Below are positions 1-8,686 of a stretch of 64,000 bases of DNA, in pieces. Position 1 is the first letter of the stretch, and each line of letters begins with the position of its first letter. The notes beneath the pieces were generated by a model, which saw nothing but the letters and a program-made list of their open reading frames with translations, ran no database searches and was not told the origin of the DNA. This stretch comes from Pontibacter kalidii (GTDB lineage Bacteria > Bacteroidota > Bacteroidia > Cytophagales > Hymenobacteraceae): the NCBI RefSeq assembly GCF_026278245.1, contig NZ_CP111079.1, positions 3,734,501 through 3,798,500 of the forward strand, given 5' to 3'. The position numbers and the translations under genes are program-made.

Positions 1-1232
1 TGAACCGCCTGCTGCAGGGCGATGTGGGCTCGGGCAAGACCATCGTGGCCTTTATCACGATGCTCATTGCGGCCGACAATGGGGCGCAGTCGGTGCTGAT
101 GGCTCCGACCGAGATTCTGGCAGACCAGCATTATGTGGGCCTGAAGCAATTTGCCGACCGCTTAGGCATTAACCTGGGCAAACTAACAGGCTCCACCAAA
201 GCCAAAGACCGCAGAGTGCTGCACGAGCAGTTGCGCTCCGGCGAAATGAAGATGATCGTGGGTACGCATGCGTTGCTGGAGGACGTGGTGCAGTTTCAGA
301 ACCTGGGCCTGTGCATTGTGGACGAGCAACACCGCTTTGGCGTGGAGCAGCGCTCGAAACTGTGGCGCAAGAACCCGCGCATCATCCCGCACGTGCTCGT
401 GATGACGGCCACCCCTATTCCCCGCACCCTGGCCATGACCTTATACGGCGACCTGGATGTGTCGGTGATCGATGAGCTGCCAGCCGGCCGTAAGGAGATC
501 GTGACCGTGCACCGCTTCGATTCGCACCGCCTGCGCGTGTTCCAGTTTGTGCGCGACCAGATAAAGCTGGGCCGCCAGGTATACATTGTGTACCCGCTCA
601 TTGAGGAATCGGAGCAGATGGAGAACTACAAGGACCTGATGGATGGCTTTGAGAGTGTGCAGCGGGCGTTCCCGGAGTACAAGGTAAGTATGGTACACGG
701 CAAGATGAAGCCGCAGGACAAAGACTACGAGATGCAGCGCTTCGTGAACCACGAGACACAGATCATGGTAGCCACCACGGTGATTGAAGTTGGTGTGAAT
801 GTGCCGAATGCCTCGGTAATGATTATCGAGAGTGCCGAGCGCTTTGGCCTCTCGCAGTTGCACCAGCTACGCGGGCGCGTGGGCCGAGGTGCCGAGCAGA
901 GCTACTGTATACTTATGACAGGCTATAAACTGAGCAAAGACAGTAAAACCCGCCTCGAAACGATGGTGCGCACCAACAACGGTTTCGAGATTGCCGACAT
1001 TGACCTGAAACTGCGCGGCCCTGGCGATCTTATGGGCACGCAGCAGAGCGGTGTGCTGGACCTGCTCATTGCCGACCTCTCCAAAGACGCGCCTATACTT
1101 CAGGAGGCCCGTGCCGCCGCCCAGCGCGTGCTGCACCAGGACCCACAGTTGGAGCAGCCGGAGCATGCCAACATCCGCCGCCATATCCAGTCGCTGAGCG
1201 CCAATACTGTTAACTGGAGCAGGATCAGCTGA
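1..1232 (+). CDS. recG: RecG ATP-dependent DNA helicase, C-terminal part (5' end outside window)
   Basis: RecG unwinds branched DNA such as stalled forks and Holliday junctions. The reading frame is open from the first base, so the gene starts upstream of the window; the visible part begins just before the Walker A motif (GDVGSGKT). Further superfamily 2 helicase motifs follow in order: the DEQH box in DEQHRFGVEQR, motif III in TATPIPRTLAMT, and motif VI in QLRGRVGRG. The wedge domain and most of the N-terminal half are missing only because of the window edge. The gene ends in a TGA at 1230-1232, about 75 bp before the promoter of the next transcription unit. Family assignment is secure. Confidence 0.96.
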   Translation, partial: NRLLQGDVGSGKTIVAFITMLIAADNGAQSVLMAPTEILADQHYVGLKQFADRLGINLGKLTGSTKAKDRRVLHEQLRSGEMKMIVGTHALLEDVVQFQNLGLCIVDEQHRFGVEQRSKLWRKNPRIIPHVLVMTATPIPRTLAMTLYGDLDVSVIDELPAGRKEIVTVHRFDSHRLRVFQFVRDQIKLGRQVYIVYPLIEESEQMENYKDLMDGFESVQRAFPEYKVSMVHGKMKPQDKDYEMQRFVNHETQIMVATTVIEVGVNVPNASVMIIESAERFGLSQLHQLRGRVGRGAEQSYCILMTGYKLSKDSKTRLETMVRTNNGFEIADIDLKLRGPGDLMGTQQSGVLDLLIADLSKDAPILQEARAAAQRVLHQDPQLEQPEHANIRRHIQSLSANTVNWSRIS

Positions 1233-1305
1233 GGGAGTTTGGGAGTTGTTAAGCTAAGCCAGAACGGCTTTACACTTTGAACTGCTGTACTTTCCCCAAA
1301 AAGTG

Positions 1306-1313
1306 TACCTTTG
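1306..1313 (+). promoter_or_regulatory. Putative Bacteroidota -7 promoter element for the riboswitch transcript
   Basis: TACCTTTG matches the Bacteroidota -7 consensus TAnnTTTG exactly. It lies directly upstream of the cobalamin riboswitch, so transcription would start near 1319, inside the first helix. I see no convincing -33 TTG at the usual spacing. Confidence 0.5.
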
Positions 1314-1490
1314 CTCCGTCTGCGGTACTCCGGTAAAGTATAACCGGGTTTAAAAAGGAACCGTGTGAAACTCACGGGCTGACGCGCAACTGTAAATAAC
1401 GAGAACTTGCTGCTTTTGCAGGTCCATTGTCCGGCACCGGATGAGAAGGACGGCAGCAAGGTTATAAGCCAGGAGACTTGCCACAGACAC
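1311..1490 (+). ncRNA. Cobalamin (adenosylcobalamin/B12) riboswitch
   Basis: Hallmarks of the cobalamin aptamer occur in order. There is a GGAA-GTGTGAAACTCACGG segment near 1358-1378, then the B12-box core CGCAACTGTAA near 1384-1394. A GTCC...GGAC arm spans about 1421-1453, and the closing conserved string AGCCAGGAGACTTGCC lies at about 1468-1483. In Bacteroidota this RNA usually precedes a cobalamin TonB receptor or cobalamin biosynthesis gene. Here the next gene on the same strand is an acyl-CoA thioesterase 195 bp downstream, which is unexpected. The expression platform was not resolved by eye. Confidence 0.9.
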
Positions 1491-1684
1491 ATACACGCAT
1501 GCTTTCGCGGTACAAAGCCTGTGGACGAAGTATAGCCAGCGGCAGCGACCGCCTTTCAGCTGTGCCTTCTCCCCTACCTTTTCTCCGCGCAGCCTGCACT
1601 GTATTCGAGAGCGTGCCGCAAAACAACAACCATACGTACGGCTGTCTCCGCTCCGTCAGCAGAACCATACTTTATTTAGATACT

Positions 1685-2086
1685 ATGAATTTACAGGAAC
1701 GCATCGCGCAGTCGGAGACCCGCATATTTAAAGCTGTTTTCCCGAATACTACGAACCATTACGATACGCTTTTTGGCGGCACAGCCATGCAGCTTATGGA
1801 TGAGGTAGCCTTTATCGCTGCCACGCGCTTTTGCCGCAAGCGCGTGGTTACCGTGTCATCCGACAGAATAGACTTCACTCAGCCTATACCGGCAGGCACC
1901 ATTGTGGAACTGGTAGCCCGCGTCGTGAGTGTCGGCAATACCAGTCTGAAGGTACAGGTGGAGATCTTTGTAGAAGAGATGTACTCTGATGTACGCACCC
2001 AAGCCGTGAGCGGGAGCTTTGCCTTTGTAGCCATAGACGAGCACAAGCAGCCGGTGCGGGTACTACCCGAGGAAGTACAAGTATAG
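1685..2086 (+). CDS. Acyl-CoA thioesterase, hotdog fold (YciA/BACH type)
   Basis: This 133-residue protein is typical of single-hotdog acyl-CoA thioesterases, which release CoA from acyl-CoAs in the cytoplasm. It opens MNLQERIAQSETRIFKAVFP and carries NHYDTLFGGTAMQLMDEVA, the segment with the conserved Asn/Asp of this family, followed by a VTVSSDRIDFTQPI strand. The frame stays open 69 codons further upstream, but that stretch overlaps the riboswitch end, is low-complexity and does not look like the family, so I start at ATG 1685. The upstream riboswitch makes B12-dependent control possible but unproven. Confidence 0.85.
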   Translation: MNLQERIAQSETRIFKAVFPNTTNHYDTLFGGTAMQLMDEVAFIAATRFCRKRVVTVSSDRIDFTQPIPAGTIVELVARVVSVGNTSLKVQVEIFVEEMYSDVRTQAVSGSFAFVAIDEHKQPVRVLPEEVQV

Positions 2087-2273
2087 ATGGCTTGTTTCCC
2101 TGAAGTTCCACGCGAAACAATAGCTGCAGGTTAATATTGCAGTTGTTTGTACTTTGGGTGAGTAAAATCCGGTATATTAGGTAGCACAGTTATGCTTATC
2201 CGCCTACCGTTGGTTGGCTAAACGTAATGGTTGCTTGTATCTGGCAGTTGGGCGGCATTTGAAATAAAAAAAT
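2087..2273. other. AT-rich spacer before the accessory genes
   Basis: No credible gene is present. The spacer holds a short AT-rich inverted repeat around 2128-2150 (GCAG..TTAATATT..GCAG) and leads into a run of A before the GTG of the next gene. It marks the start of the AT-richer block. Confidence 0.4.
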
Positions 2274-2759
2274 GTGGTAAGAGTAATTATAGATAAGTTA
2301 GGTACTGGTCATAGTGATCTGTTTCTGAAGATTGACAACTTCCAGACTTTTTCAAAAACAGGCGATAGCTATTACTTGCTTGACTTTCTCGAACTAACAG
2401 AAGAACGTCTGGAAGAACGGGATGTAAACAAGCAGGACGCTCTAAAATATGCAACGAGTAAACTTATCAACTATTGGAATAGCCGCATTGGGACAGAAAG
2501 TAAAGAGATTTTCCTGCCTTTTGATTTCCAAGATGAATATGTGGGTGGGCTATTGCTAAAAGTAACAGAGGAAGGCTTTGTTACAAAGTATGTGTATAGT
2601 GACAGGATTCATGGTTACGAAATCAACCAATCTGTTTTTGACAAATTGATTGAAGAAAGGAAGATTGAGTTCATGAATGAAGAACCAGTTGAGTGGCTTA
2701 TTTCTTATGAGCAACTTCAAAAAGGTCTCAGTTGGTCGTTAGAAGAATTGAAGAAATAA
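2274..2759 (+). CDS. Hypothetical protein of accessory origin
   Basis: I do not recognise this 161-residue protein. It is soluble, charged and probably mixed alpha/beta, with no signal peptide or membrane segment. The only start that precedes the conserved-looking part is GTG 2274, because an in-frame stop lies at 2265-2267. Base composition is clearly more AT-rich than recG or the 4099 gene, and it carries no AAGTATA words. It ends three bases before an attC-like hairpin, which is the arrangement of a cassette gene. Size and isolation would also fit an immunity protein, but nothing specific supports that. Confidence 0.65.
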   Translation: MVRVIIDKLGTGHSDLFLKIDNFQTFSKTGDSYYLLDFLELTEERLEERDVNKQDALKYATSKLINYWNSRIGTESKEIFLPFDFQDEYVGGLLLKVTEEGFVTKYVYSDRIHGYEINQSVFDKLIEERKIEFMNEEPVEWLISYEQLQKGLSWSLEELKK

Positions 2760-2762
2760 AAA

Positions 2763-2836
2763 ACGTACGCACAACACGGCACTGTCTCTATACTCAGCTG
2801 CGCCTCGTTCGCAGCCAGTACTAACTGTTGGCACGT
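2763..2836. repeat. attC-like imperfect hairpin between two accessory genes
   Basis: A 74-bp imperfect palindrome starts three bases after the stop of the preceding gene. The outer arms are ACGTACGCACAACA (2763-2776) and TGTTGGCACGT (2826-2836). They pair as CAACA/TGTTG, GC/GC and ACGT/ACGT, with extra bases on the left strand only. An inner stem CTGCG/CGCAG closes on the loop CCTCGTT. A folded hairpin with bulged bases on one arm is how integron attC sites look, but the core bases do not match the RYYYAAC/GTTRRRY consensus exactly. It may instead be a lineage-specific cassette or intergenic repeat. Confidence 0.45.
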
Positions 2837-2853
2837 ATAGCCCCTTAACAAAC

Positions 2854-4017
2854 ATGAGGCAAATTCTCTTAACTTCGGTTTTCTTTTTAGTTACTCTGAC
2901 CTTGTTAGGTCAAGATCTTAAAGCATCGTTAACGCAGAGCCTCGATGAGTTGAGTGAAATGAATGTGCTTCCGGGATTTGCTGTCTCCGTGATTAGTCCA
3001 GATAGTGTACTCTACACGCAGGCCTTTGGATTCTCTGACATTTCCAGCCAAAAACCATTCACCGAAAAAACGATCCTCAACATTGGCTCCGTGAGTAAGA
3101 CTTTTGTTGGCTTAGCCTTGATGAAGGCGGTAAGCGAAGGTAAGTTGAGTCTGGACTCGGATATCAATGATTTTTTACCCTTCAAGGTCCAGAACCCCTT
3201 TTACCCCGACCAGCCAATCAAGGTAATTCACTTAGTCACCCACACCTCCGGGATAACTGACCGGGAAGAGATATACAAGCAGACCTACACAAAAGAACTG
3301 GATGTAGATGCATATAAAAGATTCCTGCAGGAGTACCTGAGCAGGACGGGGGCAAACTATTCTGAAAAGAACTTCCTAAGGCACAGGCCAGGAGAATGGC
3401 AGGAGTACAGCAACATCGGTTCAGCCCTGGTGGCTTTTGTGGTGGAGGGTGCCACTAAGGTGCCTTTTAGTGAATACACCAAGAGGCATATTACAGAGCC
3501 GCTGGGGCTAAGCTCGACCGGCTGGTTTTTTAGAGACATCCCGATGAATAACCATGCTGTTCTATACAGCGCTGGCCATAAACCCATTCAGCTTTATTCA
3601 TTGTTGACATACCCTGACGGCGGGTTAAAGTCTAATCTACATGACTTGAACACGTATCTGCAGGAAATCATGAAAGGCAGTGCCGGCAGTGGGAAAATTC
3701 TAGGAGACTCTTCTTACAACATGTTGCTCGCCCCTCAGTTCGGGGACAGCCTCAACCCCAGGAATATTAATCCTAAAGAACCTAATATCGGAGTGTTTTG
3801 GGTGCACAAGCGAAATGGAGAAATAGGGCACACAGGAGGTGACCCAGGTATAACAACTTTCGTTTTCTTCAACCCAAAAACTGCCACGGGAAGAGTATTT
3901 GTAACCAACACACTGCTTGAAGAAGATAAACAGGTTGAAGTGTTTGCCAGTATATGGCGGCTTCTAAAAGCGTATGAAGAAAAATTACTGCTGCCAACTA
4001 AAGCAAAAGCACATTAA
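2854..4017 (+). CDS. Secreted serine hydrolase, beta-lactamase/class C penicillin-binding fold
   Basis: This 387-residue exported enzyme has a signal peptide (about residues 1-19, ending LLGQ). The catalytic triad motifs of the AmpC/DD-peptidase superfamily are visible: SxxK as SVSK at 79-82, YSN at 185-187 and HTGG at 326-329. Such proteins include esterases, D-aminopeptidases and DD-peptidases as well as beta-lactamases, so the substrate cannot be read from sequence. Codon use is more AT-rich than the housekeeping neighbours, and the gene sits just downstream of the attC-like hairpin, suggesting recent acquisition. No linked regulator is seen. Confidence 0.85.
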   Translation: MRQILLTSVFFLVTLTLLGQDLKASLTQSLDELSEMNVLPGFAVSVISPDSVLYTQAFGFSDISSQKPFTEKTILNIGSVSKTFVGLALMKAVSEGKLSLDSDINDFLPFKVQNPFYPDQPIKVIHLVTHTSGITDREEIYKQTYTKELDVDAYKRFLQEYLSRTGANYSEKNFLRHRPGEWQEYSNIGSALVAFVVEGATKVPFSEYTKRHITEPLGLSSTGWFFRDIPMNNHAVLYSAGHKPIQLYSLLTYPDGGLKSNLHDLNTYLQEIMKGSAGSGKILGDSSYNMLLAPQFGDSLNPRNINPKEPNIGVFWVHKRNGEIGHTGGDPGITTFVFFNPKTATGRVFVTNTLLEEDKQVEVFASIWRLLKAYEEKLLLPTKAKAH

Positions 4018-4098
4018 AACATGCCTTAGCCCAGTTCGGCTACCCACAACAAACATTCAAAGCCTCCGTTTTACCTCTACCAAAAACCCATACCACCC

Positions 4099-5553
4099 GT
4101 GAAGAAGCAGTTTACACCACTTTTTATACTTCTGTGCCTGCTCTGCCTGCCGCAGGCTGTACTTGCCCAATCCAAAACCAGGGCAGCCGTAGACTTTAAT
4201 TACCAGCCCAACCCCGAGGCCGACCACTATAACCAGCGCCTGCCTCACAAATCCATACCCGTGGGGCAGAACGAGTTTATACTTCTGAACCGCCAGGGCG
4301 ATGGCAAGTATACCGTGGAGAAGTATAACGCGGACCTGAAAAAGCTGTGGGCGGCGGAGCTACCGATGGCTGCGGGCGAGGAGGTGGAGAGCTTTACGGC
4401 CGGACAGGAGGCGGCGCTGGTGGTAACGCACCGCAAAGAGGGCCAAAACCAACTGCTGCAGGGGTACCGCATTAACCTGAAAAACGGACAGCCGGAGAAG
4501 CCGGTGCAGCTGCTGGAGGCTCCTTCTAAAGGCCGCAGAGCCGGAGTGGCGGTGTCTGCCGATGGCACGCAGGTGCTGGCCTACCGCTTCCATACCGACA
4601 ATAGCTTCCAGATACAGCGCATCAGCGGCACGTTGTACAACGGCAGCCTACAGAAGCAGCAGGACGCAACCTATGACCTGAGCGACCTGCGTAACATCCT
4701 GACAGCGGACATAAAAGTAGGAAACGGTGGCGAGCAATACGTGAACCTGATCTCGGACCAGATGAACCGCCTGAGCGTGCGGCAGTACAAGCCAGGCAGC
4801 AAAAAAGCGCAGGTGATGTCGGTATTGGTGGGCGGTGTGTTTGAGGGCAAGAAAGTATACATCCGCGATACGCGTTTCGAACTGATGCCGGACGGGCAAA
4901 TGTATGGCGCCGTGCTGACGGCCGACGAGAAGAGCGGCGGCTACTACAGCCTGAAAGCCGTGAAGTATGATTTCGAGCAGGAGGACATGCGCTTCGCCGA
5001 GGAGTATAAATTTACGCCGGAGTATGTGCAGAAAGTAAACACGCTGGATAAAACGAACAAAAGCAACGCGTTGCAGGACATCTACCTGACCGACCTGATC
5101 CTGACGCCGGAGAAGCAGCTGCTTATACTTGCCGAGAAGAAGTATACCGAGGGTGGCGAGGATGCGCCATACTTTGCCAAAGAGCTGCACCTGTTCGCCT
5201 ACGATGAGTACATGACCTTCGACTGGAACTCCGTGCTGATGAAGCAGCAGCAGGCTCCGGCTTCCGAAGGCTTCACCAGCATTTCCTATAGCTCGCACCT
5301 CAACGGCAACACGCTAAACCTGCTTACGCTGGAGGAGCTCAACGGCAAGTATGATCTATACTTGCGCCAGATCAATACCAATAACGGGCAAGCTACAGCA
5401 CCGCAGGAGCTGCGCCTGGGCATCCCTAACGATAAAAGACCAGCGTATGTAAAGGACTACACCGCCTGGCTGGCCGATAAAAATATTGTTACGGTGCTGC
5501 GCGGTGGCAAGAAAGCAGACAAGCTGCAGCTAAGCCGCATCGAGATAAAGTAA
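4099..5553 (+). CDS. Secreted protein of unknown function
   Basis: This 484-residue protein starts at GTG 4099, the codon that immediately precedes a clear signal peptide (KKQFTPLFILLCLLCLPQAV, cleavage likely after VLAQ). The mature part is a series of strand-rich segments with aromatic and Gly/Asp turns, compatible with a beta-propeller, but I see no diagnostic repeat or catalytic motif. It contains many AAGTATA/TATACTT words. It converges with the glycosyltransferase gene with no spacer: its stop ends at 5553 and the other gene's stop begins at 5554. Confidence 0.7.
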   Translation: MKKQFTPLFILLCLLCLPQAVLAQSKTRAAVDFNYQPNPEADHYNQRLPHKSIPVGQNEFILLNRQGDGKYTVEKYNADLKKLWAAELPMAAGEEVESFTAGQEAALVVTHRKEGQNQLLQGYRINLKNGQPEKPVQLLEAPSKGRRAGVAVSADGTQVLAYRFHTDNSFQIQRISGTLYNGSLQKQQDATYDLSDLRNILTADIKVGNGGEQYVNLISDQMNRLSVRQYKPGSKKAQVMSVLVGGVFEGKKVYIRDTRFELMPDGQMYGAVLTADEKSGGYYSLKAVKYDFEQEDMRFAEEYKFTPEYVQKVNTLDKTNKSNALQDIYLTDLILTPEKQLLILAEKKYTEGGEDAPYFAKELHLFAYDEYMTFDWNSVLMKQQQAPASEGFTSISYSSHLNGNTLNLLTLEELNGKYDLYLRQINTNNGQATAPQELRLGIPNDKRPAYVKDYTAWLADKNIVTVLRGGKKADKLQLSRIEIK

Positions 5554-6282
5554 CTATAGCTTTAACTGCTGCAGAAAGCGAGAGCGCAGGTTCTCGCTTT
5601 TTTGTTTCTCCCGCATTTTTCGGGTAAAGGAGGTCAGCTGCAACAGCATGTGCGAGAAGCCCACGTAGTTCACAATGTCCACATACATCTGAAACTCCTT
5701 GCGCGAGCCGTCCAGCACACCCAGCTTGTCTACTTTATAGGTATTCATGGCCGACCACGGCATCCAGCGCACCACCTTTTTATGGCGCAGCATGTAGCGG
5801 TTTATGGCCACCTCCAGCTGGTAGCATTTCAGTTGCTGCCTGAGCACCTGCCGCAGGTCGGCGGTTCTGAGAATACGCTCTCCGGATAACAGCACGTCGC
5901 TGCGGTACCATTTCACAAACCAGGGCGAGTTAATGCGCCGCATGATGATCATATCTACGGAGGCATACTTTTGATACGCTTCCAGGGCAGCCTCCAGTTC
6001 ATACTTTCGCAGGTCCTGCAGGTCGGCATCCATCATCAGCAGCACCTCGTGCCGCACATCCTTCAAACCATACTTTATGGCTGCCGTTTTTCCCATATTC
6101 TGCAGCAGGCGCACCACCTCCACCTCAGGCCAGTGGCGCTGTATGTAGTCTGCCGTGCCATCCGTAGAGCCGTCATCCACACAAATAACCTGCGTTATAT
6201 ATTTTACATTGATAACCACCTGCAGCACCTGAGCAATCCGCTCGCGCTCGTTGTAGCAGGGTATAAGGCACGTCACTTCCAT
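5554..6282 (-). CDS. Family 2 glycosyltransferase
   Basis: This 242-residue GT-A fold enzyme would transfer a sugar from a nucleotide donor. It opens CLIPCYNERERIAQVLQ, then has VDDGSTDGT near residue 36 and the metal-binding DXD as MDADLQD near residue 87. No membrane helices are visible, so it is cytosolic or peripheral rather than a dolichol-type synthase with a C-terminal anchor. Acceptor and product are unknown, and the neighbouring genes give no pathway clue. Confidence 0.85.
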   Translation of the reverse strand: MEVTCLIPCYNERERIAQVLQVVINVKYITQVICVDDGSTDGTADYIQRHWPEVEVVRLLQNMGKTAAIKYGLKDVRHEVLLMMDADLQDLRKYELEAALEAYQKYASVDMIIMRRINSPWFVKWYRSDVLLSGERILRTADLRQVLRQQLKCYQLEVAINRYMLRHKKVVRWMPWSAMNTYKVDKLGVLDGSRKEFQMYVDIVNYVGFSHMLLQLTSFTRKMREKQKSENLRSRFLQQLKL

Positions 6283-6396
6283 AGCTATGCTTGTTTATAA
6301 GTTGGGCGCTTTTAAGTGAATACGTAAAACTGCCCCCCGTCTTTGTCCCTATACTTAAAAACCAAGCAAGCAGATGCGTTTAGGCGCAAGTGCAAC

Positions 6397-6431
6397 AAAA
6401 AAGGCTGCTACCTAAGGTAACAGCCTTTTTT
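6397..6431 (-). terminator. Intrinsic terminator of the acyl-CoA dehydrogenase gene
   Basis: A six-A run, GGCTG, TACC, loop TAA, GGTA, CAGCC and six T form one hairpin with a single C/A mismatch. Run flanks on both sides make it potentially bidirectional. It lies 20 bp beyond the stop of the minus-strand acyl-CoA dehydrogenase. Confidence 0.85.
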
Positions 6432-6450
6432 AACTATAAATGGTCAGAAA

Positions 6451-8247
6451 TTAATACACGTACTCGTTTGCCTCGATCAGGGCGGCGGCTATGCGGCGGC
6501 GCGCTTCCTTGGTGTTGTAGAGGTCTTTTTTGGTAAAACGCTTCAACCCCATGAACAACAGGCGCTGCTCGTCGCCTTCCGCCATAGACGCAATGGCCTC
6601 CTTGCCAGCTTTGAAGGCAGTGTCCACGGCATCGTTCACGGTTACCCGCACGATGTCGATCTGGTTGGCTACGGCCTCCTCTCCTTTCTGGCCCACCAGC
6701 TTCTCCACGCGCAGCAGCGTAGACTCCGCCACGTAGGTCTTAATAGCCATGTCGGCAATGTTCATCAGGATCTCCTGCTCCTTGGCCAGCGAGTCCATAT
6801 ACTTCTGCACCGCCGTACCGGCCACCATCAGGATAGCTTTCTTCAGGTTCTTGATCGCCTTGTGCTCTGCTGTGAACAGGCCCTCTTCTTCTTCCCCAAA
6901 ATCCGGAATGGCCATCAGCTCCTGCTGCACCGCCTGCGCTGGGCCCATCAGGTCCAGTTCGCCTTTCAGGGCTTTCTTCAGGATCATGTCTACGGTGAGC
7001 ATGCGGTTGATCTCGTTGGTGCCCTCGAAGATGCGGTTGATGCGGGAGTCGCGGTAGGCGCGGTCCATCGGGTAATCGGCGGAGAAACCGTAACCCCCGT
7101 AGATTTGCACGCCTTCGTCTACCACATAATCTAATACCTCAGAGCCTTCTACTTTCAGCATGGCGGCCTCTACGGCAAACTCACGGGCGGCACCTAGCAG
7201 CGCCTCGTTCTCGTTGGCACCACCAGCCATCAGCTCCTGCTCTTTGCGGTAGATATCCATACCACAACGGTACAGCGCCGACTCCACCGCATAGATGCGG
7301 ATTGCCTGCTCTGCCAGCTTATACTTGATAGCACCGAACTTAGAGATCGGCAGCTTGAACTGGTGGCGCTCATTGGCATACTTCACCGACAGGTCGGCTA
7401 CTTTTTTGGAGGCACCCAGCGTAGCCGCGCCCAGTTTAATTCGCCCAATGTTGAGGATGTTAAAGGCAATCAGGTGGCCTTTACCGATCTCGCCCAACAC
7501 GTTCTCCTTCGGCACTTCACAGTCCTCGAAGAACACCTGGCGCGTAGAGGACCCCTTGATACCCATTTTATGCTCCTCGTTACCCAGGCTCAGGCCCTTA
7601 GATCCTTTCTCCACGATAAAGCCCGTGAATTTATCACCGTCCACCTGCGCGAACACGATAAACACATCCGCAAAACCGGCGTTCGTGATCCACATTTTCT
7701 GGCCGTTCAGGATGTAATGCGAGCCCGCTTCGTTCAGAACTGCCTTGGTTTTAGCCGCCAAGGCGTCAGAACCAGAGCCCGGCTCCGTTAAGCAGTAAGC
7801 CGACGTCCACTCGCCGCTCACCAGCTTCGGGATATACTTGTTCTTCTGCTCCTCGGTGCCGAAGTATAAAATGGGCAGCGTGCCGATACCCGTATGAGCA
7901 GCAAAAGCAACCGGGAACGAGTGTCCACCACCTACAGCCTCCGTTACCAGTAACGAGGTATTAAAGTCCATATCCAGGCCGCCGTACTGCTCCGGAATAG
8001 ACACAGCGAACAATCCAAGTTCCCCGGCCTTTTTCATGAGTCCTTCCATCAGGCCTTCCTCGTGGTTATCCAGGCGGTCGAGCAGCGGGTACACTTCCTC
8101 GCGCACAAAATCCTTACAGGTCTGCGCCATCATTAGCTGCTCCTCGTTAAAGTCAGCAGGGATAAAGACATCCTGCGGATTGGTCTCCTTTATCAGGAAT
8201 TCACCACCCTGGATAGCGGCTGTTTTTTTATCTGTTATATTTTCCAT
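6451..8247 (-). CDS. Acyl-CoA dehydrogenase, long form
   Basis: This 598-residue flavoenzyme catalyses the first step of beta-oxidation, alpha,beta-dehydrogenation of acyl-CoA. The FAD/substrate motif LTEPGSGSDA is present, and the C-terminal signature includes YGGYGFSADYPMDRAYRD and the catalytic-Glu segment IFEGTNEIN. The roughly 170 residues beyond the usual 380-400-residue core form an extra helical domain, as in VLCAD-like enzymes. It is the last gene of the minus-strand fatty-acid block; a small bracketed S23-type gene separates it from the thiolase. A hairpin terminator follows. Confidence 0.95.
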   Translation of the reverse strand: MENITDKKTAAIQGGEFLIKETNPQDVFIPADFNEEQLMMAQTCKDFVREEVYPLLDRLDNHEEGLMEGLMKKAGELGLFAVSIPEQYGGLDMDFNTSLLVTEAVGGGHSFPVAFAAHTGIGTLPILYFGTEEQKNKYIPKLVSGEWTSAYCLTEPGSGSDALAAKTKAVLNEAGSHYILNGQKMWITNAGFADVFIVFAQVDGDKFTGFIVEKGSKGLSLGNEEHKMGIKGSSTRQVFFEDCEVPKENVLGEIGKGHLIAFNILNIGRIKLGAATLGASKKVADLSVKYANERHQFKLPISKFGAIKYKLAEQAIRIYAVESALYRCGMDIYRKEQELMAGGANENEALLGAAREFAVEAAMLKVEGSEVLDYVVDEGVQIYGGYGFSADYPMDRAYRDSRINRIFEGTNEINRMLTVDMILKKALKGELDLMGPAQAVQQELMAIPDFGEEEEGLFTAEHKAIKNLKKAILMVAGTAVQKYMDSLAKEQEILMNIADMAIKTYVAESTLLRVEKLVGQKGEEAVANQIDIVRVTVNDAVDTAFKAGKEAIASMAEGDEQRLLFMGLKRFTKKDLYNTKEARRRIAAALIEANEYVY

Positions 8248-8267
8248 GTTTTTTGATTTTATCTGTT

Positions 8268-8686
8268 CGTATCAGGTATCACGTATCAAGTAGCACGACT
8301 TTATAACTTGTTAATAAGGCCATTCAGCATCTTCTGCACGTCCGATACCTGTTGCATAAGCTTTTTATTATCTTCTCCTCCTACAAATCCAAAGACATCT
8401 GCTAAGATCATTTGCGTTTCCACTTCAAAAGCTGACCCTAATGCTACTTTCAGAAACTGGGCAAATTCTTTGTTCGAGCCTCTGCCAGCACCTTCAGCAA
8501 TGTTTGATGCCACAGACACAACGGCACGATTCACCTGAGACTTCAAGCCATATTTCTCGTCAGCAGGAAACTTGGCTGATATAGTATAGACCAGCTTTGC
8601 CAGCTCCATCGACTCCTTCCAGACTCTCAGTTCTTTGAAATTGTGCATTTGTATAGTCGTGATTCGTGTGTCGTGATACGTGATTT
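8268..8686. repeat. Inverted simple-repeat arms bracketing the S23-type gene
   Basis: The left arm (8268-8299) and right arm (8656-8686) are near reverse complements built from iterations of TATCACGTATCA / GTCGTGATTCGTG. The shared cores are ATCACGTATCA and CACGAC. They enclose the four-helix-bundle gene almost exactly, so arms plus gene look like one unit placed between the thiolase and acyl-CoA dehydrogenase genes. Confidence 0.65.
8301..8648 (-). CDS. Four-helix-bundle protein (23S rRNA intervening-sequence S23 type)
   Basis: This 115-residue all-helical protein shows the family's typical layout: an N-terminal FKELRVWKESMELAKLVY, a central LKSQVNRAVVSVASNIAEGAGRGSNKEF, and a leucine-rich C-terminal helix. 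The family was named from proteins encoded in intervening sequences of 23S rRNA genes, but in Bacteroidota most copies lie elsewhere and their function is unknown; a nucleic-acid-binding role has been proposed. Here it sits inside a fatty-acid oxidation block, flanked by inverted simple repeats, as an apparent insert. Confidence 0.9.
   Translation of the reverse strand: MHNFKELRVWKESMELAKLVYTISAKFPADEKYGLKSQVNRAVVSVASNIAEGAGRGSNKEFAQFLKVALGSAFEVETQMILADVFGFVGGEDNKKLMQQVSDVQKMLNGLINKL

Noticed and set aside
1478..1684. N-terminal extension of the thioesterase, 69 codons
   Set aside because: It overlaps the end of the riboswitch, has no family similarity and is better read as leader RNA; the hotdog domain starts at ATG 1685.
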